This document shows positions 32,318 through 35,085 of a stretch of 35,085 nucleotides of DNA, in pieces; position 1 is the stretch's first letter, and each line of letters opens with the position of its first letter. The notes below the pieces were generated by a model that ran no database searches, was not told where the DNA came from, and was given only the letters and a program-made list of their open reading frames with translations. This DNA is from Bradyrhizobium elkanii WSM2783 (GTDB lineage: Bacteria > Pseudomonadota > Alphaproteobacteria > Rhizobiales > Xanthobacteraceae), in NCBI RefSeq assembly GCF_000472865.1, contig NZ_AXAP01000088.1:1-35085 (forward strand), given 5' to 3'. Both the position numbers and the translations under genes were made by a program.

Positions 32318-33286
32318 ATGCCAGCCAAACCTGACCTGAGAATCGTGCTTTGTTCGCCACGCGGCTTTTGTGCCGGGGTGGTCCGGGCCATCGACACCGT
32401 GGAACGGGCGCTGACGATCTACGGCGCCCCGGTTTATGTCCGGCACGAGATCGTCCACAACAAATACGTCGTGGACGGCCTGAAGAAGAAGGGCGCGATT
32501 TTCGTCGAGGAACTGGCGGAAATCCCCGAAAATACCACCGCGCCGGTGGTTTTTTCCGCCCATGGGGTTCCGAAATCGGTTCCGGCGGATGCTCAGGCGC
32601 GCCATTTGTTCTCGCTGGACGCCACCTGTCCGCTGGTGACCAAGGTGCACCGGGAAGCGGCCATCCATTTCAAGCGGGGCCGGGAGATCCTCCTGATCGG
32701 GCATTCCCACCACCCGGAGGTGGTCGGCACGCTCGGCCAGTTGCCGCCTGGCGCCGTGACCCTGATCGAGACCGCCGAGGACGCCAAGACCTTCACCCCG
32801 AAGGATCCCAACAACCTCGCCTTTGTGACCCAGACCACGCTGTCGATCGACGATACCGCCGAGATCGTCGCGCTGCTCAAGGAGCGCTTCCCGAACGTCA
32901 ACGGGCCGCACAAGGAAGACATCTGCTACGCCACCACCAACCGCCAGCTCGCGGTGAAGAAGGTGGCTCCGGTGGTCGATGCGCTGATCGTGGTCGGCGC
33001 GCCGAACTCCTCCAACTCGCAGCGCCTGCGCGAGGTCGCCGAGCGTGAGGGCTGCCCGATCGCGGTGCTGGCGCAGCGTGCCAGCGATATCGATTGGGCG
33101 CGATTTGAGGGCATCAGCAGCCTCGGCATCACCGCCGGCGCCTCCGCTCCGGAAGTGATCGTAGAAGAGATCATGGACGCGTTCGCCGAGCGCTTTGAAT
33201 TGCATGTCGAGACCGTCTCGGCCGCGGAAGAGAACGAGTTCTTCCCGCTGCCGCGCTCGCTGCGTCCCGAAGCCGCCGCCGAGTAG
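32318..33286 (+). CDS. ispH: 4-hydroxy-3-methylbut-2-enyl diphosphate reductase
   Basis: 322 residues, last enzyme of the MEP isoprenoid pathway: it reduces HMBPP to IPP and DMAPP with a [4Fe-4S] cluster. The three cluster cysteines are present: C18 (SPRGFCAGV), C104 (LDATCPLV) and C203 (DICYATTNRQ). So are the substrate histidines (VRHEIVHN; FSAHGVP; GHSHHPEV) and the TQTTLS segment (residues 171-176), where most homologs have a catalytic Glu elsewhere nearby. The start at ATG 32318 is preferred; a GTG at 32294 sits too close to its AAGGGG. It starts an operon with thrB 6 bases after its stop and rnhA overlapping, a gene order I recall from Bradyrhizobium. Confidence 0.96.
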   Translation: MPAKPDLRIVLCSPRGFCAGVVRAIDTVERALTIYGAPVYVRHEIVHNKYVVDGLKKKGAIFVEELAEIPENTTAPVVFSAHGVPKSVPADAQARHLFSLDATCPLVTKVHREAAIHFKRGREILLIGHSHHPEVVGTLGQLPPGAVTLIETAEDAKTFTPKDPNNLAFVTQTTLSIDDTAEIVALLKERFPNVNGPHKEDICYATTNRQLAVKKVAPVVDALIVVGAPNSSNSQRLREVAEREGCPIAVLAQRASDIDWARFEGISSLGITAGASAPEVIVEEIMDAFAERFELHVETVSAAEENEFFPLPRSLRPEAAAE

Positions 33287-33292
33287 TCTTTT

Positions 33293-34273
33293 ATGGCGGT
33301 CTACACCGACGTCGCCGCCGAAGAGCTAGCGGAATTCCTCAAGACTTACGACATCGGCGAACTCCTCTCCTATAAGGGGATCGCCGAAGGCGTCGAAAAT
33401 TCCAACTTCCTGCTGCACACGAGCCGCGGCTCGTTCATCCTGACGCTGTACGAAAAGCGCGTGGCGGAGGATGATCTTCCGTATTTCCTGTCGCTGATGG
33501 CGCATCTGGCCGAGCGCGGTGTGAGCTGCCCGCAGCCGGCGCGAAACCGCAACGGCGAGGTCTATAGCCGGCTTGCCGGGCGGCCGGCGGCGATCATCAA
33601 TTTCCTCGAAGGCATGTGGCCGCGGCGGCCGACTGTCGGGCACTGCGGAGCGGTCGGCGAGGCGCTGGCGAAAATGCATCTTGCCGGGCTCGATTTTCCG
33701 ATGTTCCGCAAGAACCCGCTCTCGGTTGCCGGCTGGCGGCCGCTGTTCGATCTCGCCAGCGCGCGCGCCGACAGCGTGCAGGCGGGCCTGCGCGATTTCG
33801 TCGAGTGCGAGCTCGGCTATCTCGAGGCGAACTGGCCGGCCGATCTGCCGGTCGGCGTCATTCATGCCGATCTGTTTCCGGACAACGTGTTCTTCCTCGG
33901 CGACAGGCTGTCCGGCCTGATCGACTTCCCGTTCTCCTGCAACGACATCCTGGCCTATGACGTCGCGATCTGCCTCAATGCCTGGTGCTTCGAGCCGGAT
34001 CATTCCTTCAATGCGACCAAGGCACGCGCGCTGCTCAATGCGTACGGCCGGGCGCGGTCGCTATCGGAAGGAGAGCAGGCGGCGCTGCCGCTGCTTGCGC
34101 GCGGCGCCGCGCTGCGCTTCCTGCTGACGCGCCTGGTCGATTTCCTCAACGTGCCGGCGGGTGCGCTGGTGAAGCCCAAGGACCCGCTGGAATACGCGCG
34201 GAAGCTGCGCTTCCACCAGAGCGTGAAGACGTTGCGCGACTACGGCGTGACGCAGGCAGGGTGCGTGGCGTGA
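33293..34273 (+). CDS. thrB: Homoserine kinase (ThrB, APH-fold type)
   Basis: 326 residues. It phosphorylates L-homoserine with ATP, the step before threonine synthase. This is the aminoglycoside-phosphotransferase-fold form used by many alphaproteobacteria, not the GHMP form of enterics. Motifs: GVENSNFLL near the N-terminus (nucleotide loop), the catalytic loop VIHADLFPDNVFF (D193, N198) and the metal Asp in LIDFPFSC (D211). It starts 6 bases after the ispH stop and its stop overlaps the rnhA start (GTGA), so the three are co-transcribed. Confidence 0.95.
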   Translation: MAVYTDVAAEELAEFLKTYDIGELLSYKGIAEGVENSNFLLHTSRGSFILTLYEKRVAEDDLPYFLSLMAHLAERGVSCPQPARNRNGEVYSRLAGRPAAIINFLEGMWPRRPTVGHCGAVGEALAKMHLAGLDFPMFRKNPLSVAGWRPLFDLASARADSVQAGLRDFVECELGYLEANWPADLPVGVIHADLFPDNVFFLGDRLSGLIDFPFSCNDILAYDVAICLNAWCFEPDHSFNATKARALLNAYGRARSLSEGEQAALPLLARGAALRFLLTRLVDFLNVPAGALVKPKDPLEYARKLRFHQSVKTLRDYGVTQAGCVA

Positions 34274-34737
34274 GCGAAAAGCCGCACGTGACTGTTTTCA
34301 CCGATGGCGCCTGCTCGGGCAATCCGGGTCCGGGCGGCTGGGGCGCGATCCTGAAATTCGGCGACGTCGAGAAGGAATTGAAGGGCGGTGAGGCCCATAC
34401 CACCAACAACCGCATGGAATTGATGGCGGCGATCTCGGCGCTGGAGGCGCTGAAGAAGCCCTGCGTGGTCGATCTCACCACCGACAGCCAATATGTCCGC
34501 CAGGGCATCACCGGCTGGATCTTCGGCTGGAAGAAGAACGGCTGGCGCACCGCCGACAAGAAGCCGGTGAAGAACGTCGAGCTATGGCAGCGGCTCGATG
34601 CCGCGCTGAAGCCGCACGAGGTACGCTGGCATTGGATCAAGGGCCATGCCGGCCACGCGGAAAACGAGCGCGCCGACCAACTCGCCCGCGAAGGCGTCGC
34701 TATGGCGCGGCTGAAGGAGAAGGTCGGCGGTTCGTAG
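34270..34737 (+). CDS. rnhA: Ribonuclease HI
   Basis: 155 residues. It cuts the RNA strand of RNA-DNA hybrids (R-loops, primers). All catalytic residues line up with Escherichia coli RNase HI after a shift of two: D12 (FTDGACSGNPGPGGWG), E50 (NNRMELMA), D72 (TTDSQYV), H126 (KGHAGHAEN) and D136 (ERADQLAR). The basic protrusion helix is present (WKKNGWRTADKKPVKN). The start is GTG, overlapping the thrB stop as GTGA, so translation is coupled. A longer frame beginning at 33985 on the same strand runs inside thrB and is not the real start. Confidence 0.96.
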   Translation: MSEKPHVTVFTDGACSGNPGPGGWGAILKFGDVEKELKGGEAHTTNNRMELMAAISALEALKKPCVVDLTTDSQYVRQGITGWIFGWKKNGWRTADKKPVKNVELWQRLDAALKPHEVRWHWIKGHAGHAENERADQLAREGVAMARLKEKVGGS

Positions 34738-34743
34738 TTCGTT

Positions 34744-34819
34744 GGGTGGGTAGAGCGAAGCGTGCCCACCATCCACGCTCGGTGCAAGAAACGGTGGGCA
34801 CGCTTCGCTTTGCCCACCC
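34744..34819. repeat. Palindromic repeat (GGGTGGG...GCGAAGCGTGCCCACC), copy 3
   Basis: 27-base arms at 34744-34770 and 34793-34819 pair with two mismatches. It starts 7 bases after the rnhA stop and is the likely 3' end of the ispH-thrB-rnhA transcript. Loop (ATCCACGCTCGGTGCAAGAA-type) is shared with copy 2 at 24587, so loop and arms are copied together. Confidence 0.88.
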
Positions 34820-34825
34820 TTCTGT

Positions 34826-35085
34826 AACGGGCCTTGCTCAGTCAATCCCTTTTGCGTCATCCACTCGCCGGGGTCTCGCTTCTGTACGGGGTCGGTGCAA
34901 GACCGCCACCTGATGGGGTTGGAGAGGATCGGTCGGCCAATCTACAGGAGCGTGGTTACGAGCCACCTGGTGGGCAACGGCCTGACCTGATCCATCGTCC
35001 CGGCGAAGGGACGTCGCTTCGAGAAGGCCTGGTGTGGTGACCCGCCCGAAAACCTGGTGTGCGCCTCCCTGTCAGGCTGCCGCCG
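34826..35085. other. Unidentified, apparently non-coding structured sequence (cut by window edge)
   Basis: About 260 bases with no convincing gene: the only forward frame (34834-35040) has no start signal and no recognisable domain. It contains compact hairpins: GGTC-GGTGCAA-GACC (about 34892-34906), GTGG-TTACGAG-CCAC inside a CAG/CTG pair (about 34945-34966), and CGTCCC-GGCGAA-GGGACG (34996-35013). A GTGGTGACCCGCCCGAAAA segment and GTGCGCC follow near the end. The density of small stems and purine loops suggests a structured RNA, for example the 5' domain of a group II intron or another mobile-element leader. I cannot name it. Confidence 0.4.

Noticed and set aside
33985..34269. Upstream extension of ribonuclease HI inside thrB
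   Set aside because: The in-frame extension lies within the intact homoserine kinase gene and has no homology. The GTG at 34270 gives the normal RNase HI length and residue numbering.
259..35085. CRISPR array
   Set aside because: The repeats are long palindromes scattered one by one between genes, not short direct repeats with regular unique spacers, and no cas gene is present.
34826..35085. Signal recognition particle RNA, RNase P RNA or tmRNA at the right edge
   Set aside because: The hallmark sequences (for example GGAAGGAAGCAGCC of SRP RNA or the RNase P core) were not found on either strand.

Overview
The window is about 35 kb of GC-rich chromosome from an alphaproteobacterium. It is most likely Bradyrhizobium or a close relative (Nitrobacteraceae). 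Support comes from the TrcR/DUF1013 cell-cycle regulator beside an ispH-thrB-rnhA operon, several Bug and TRAP receptors, a FixK/FNR-type box before an ompW gene, and many palindromic intergenic repeats of the kind common in that group. The genus is an inference; there is no rRNA to confirm it. I recognised no tRNA, rRNA, CRISPR array or prophage.

Left part (1-5.6 kb). The first 182 bases are the start of an IS1182-type transposase running off the window. A secreted MltB-like lytic transglycosylase and an exported EstB/class C beta-lactamase-fold hydrolase are then divergently transcribed. A gene-free island of about 1.25 kb packed with repeats follows. After it comes the most unusual gene, an outer-membrane protein whose N-terminal half is an Omp25/Omp31-like barrel and whose C-terminal half looks like an omptin protease with the active-site Asp-Asp and Asp-His pairs in place.

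Middle (5.6-26.2 kb). This stretch is dominated by solute uptake. It has a DctP-DctQ-DctM TRAP operon (large permease with a roughly 170-200-residue insertion), two orphan Bug/TctC receptors, and a TAXI receptor with a fused TRAP permease. Between them lie a TRIC/UPF0126 membrane protein, the remnant of an alpha/beta hydrolase, an aldo/keto reductase, a hotdog thioesterase, a Nudix hydrolase, a possible new lysozyme-fold exported protein, two small secreted proteins, a receiver-EAL protein with degenerate catalytic motifs, an exported beta-propeller, a short-chain dehydrogenase and a CPA1 Na+/H+ antiporter.

Right part (26.2-35.1 kb). A TPR/LprI-like exported protein is followed by a propionyl-CoA synthetase (prpE type), a small lipoprotein and a DUF6494-like protein. 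Next come OmpW behind a perfect FixK/FNR box, a PhnA-domain protein and trcR with a clear intrinsic terminator. The divergent operon ispH-thrB-rnhA closes the coding part. The final 260 bases look like non-coding, hairpin-rich sequence cut by the window edge and were not identified.

Overall this is an ordinary chromosomal segment with an accessory flavour at its ends. The genes deal mainly with carboxylate-type uptake, cell-envelope remodelling and a few housekeeping steps (isoprenoid, threonine, RNA-DNA hybrid removal, cell-cycle control).
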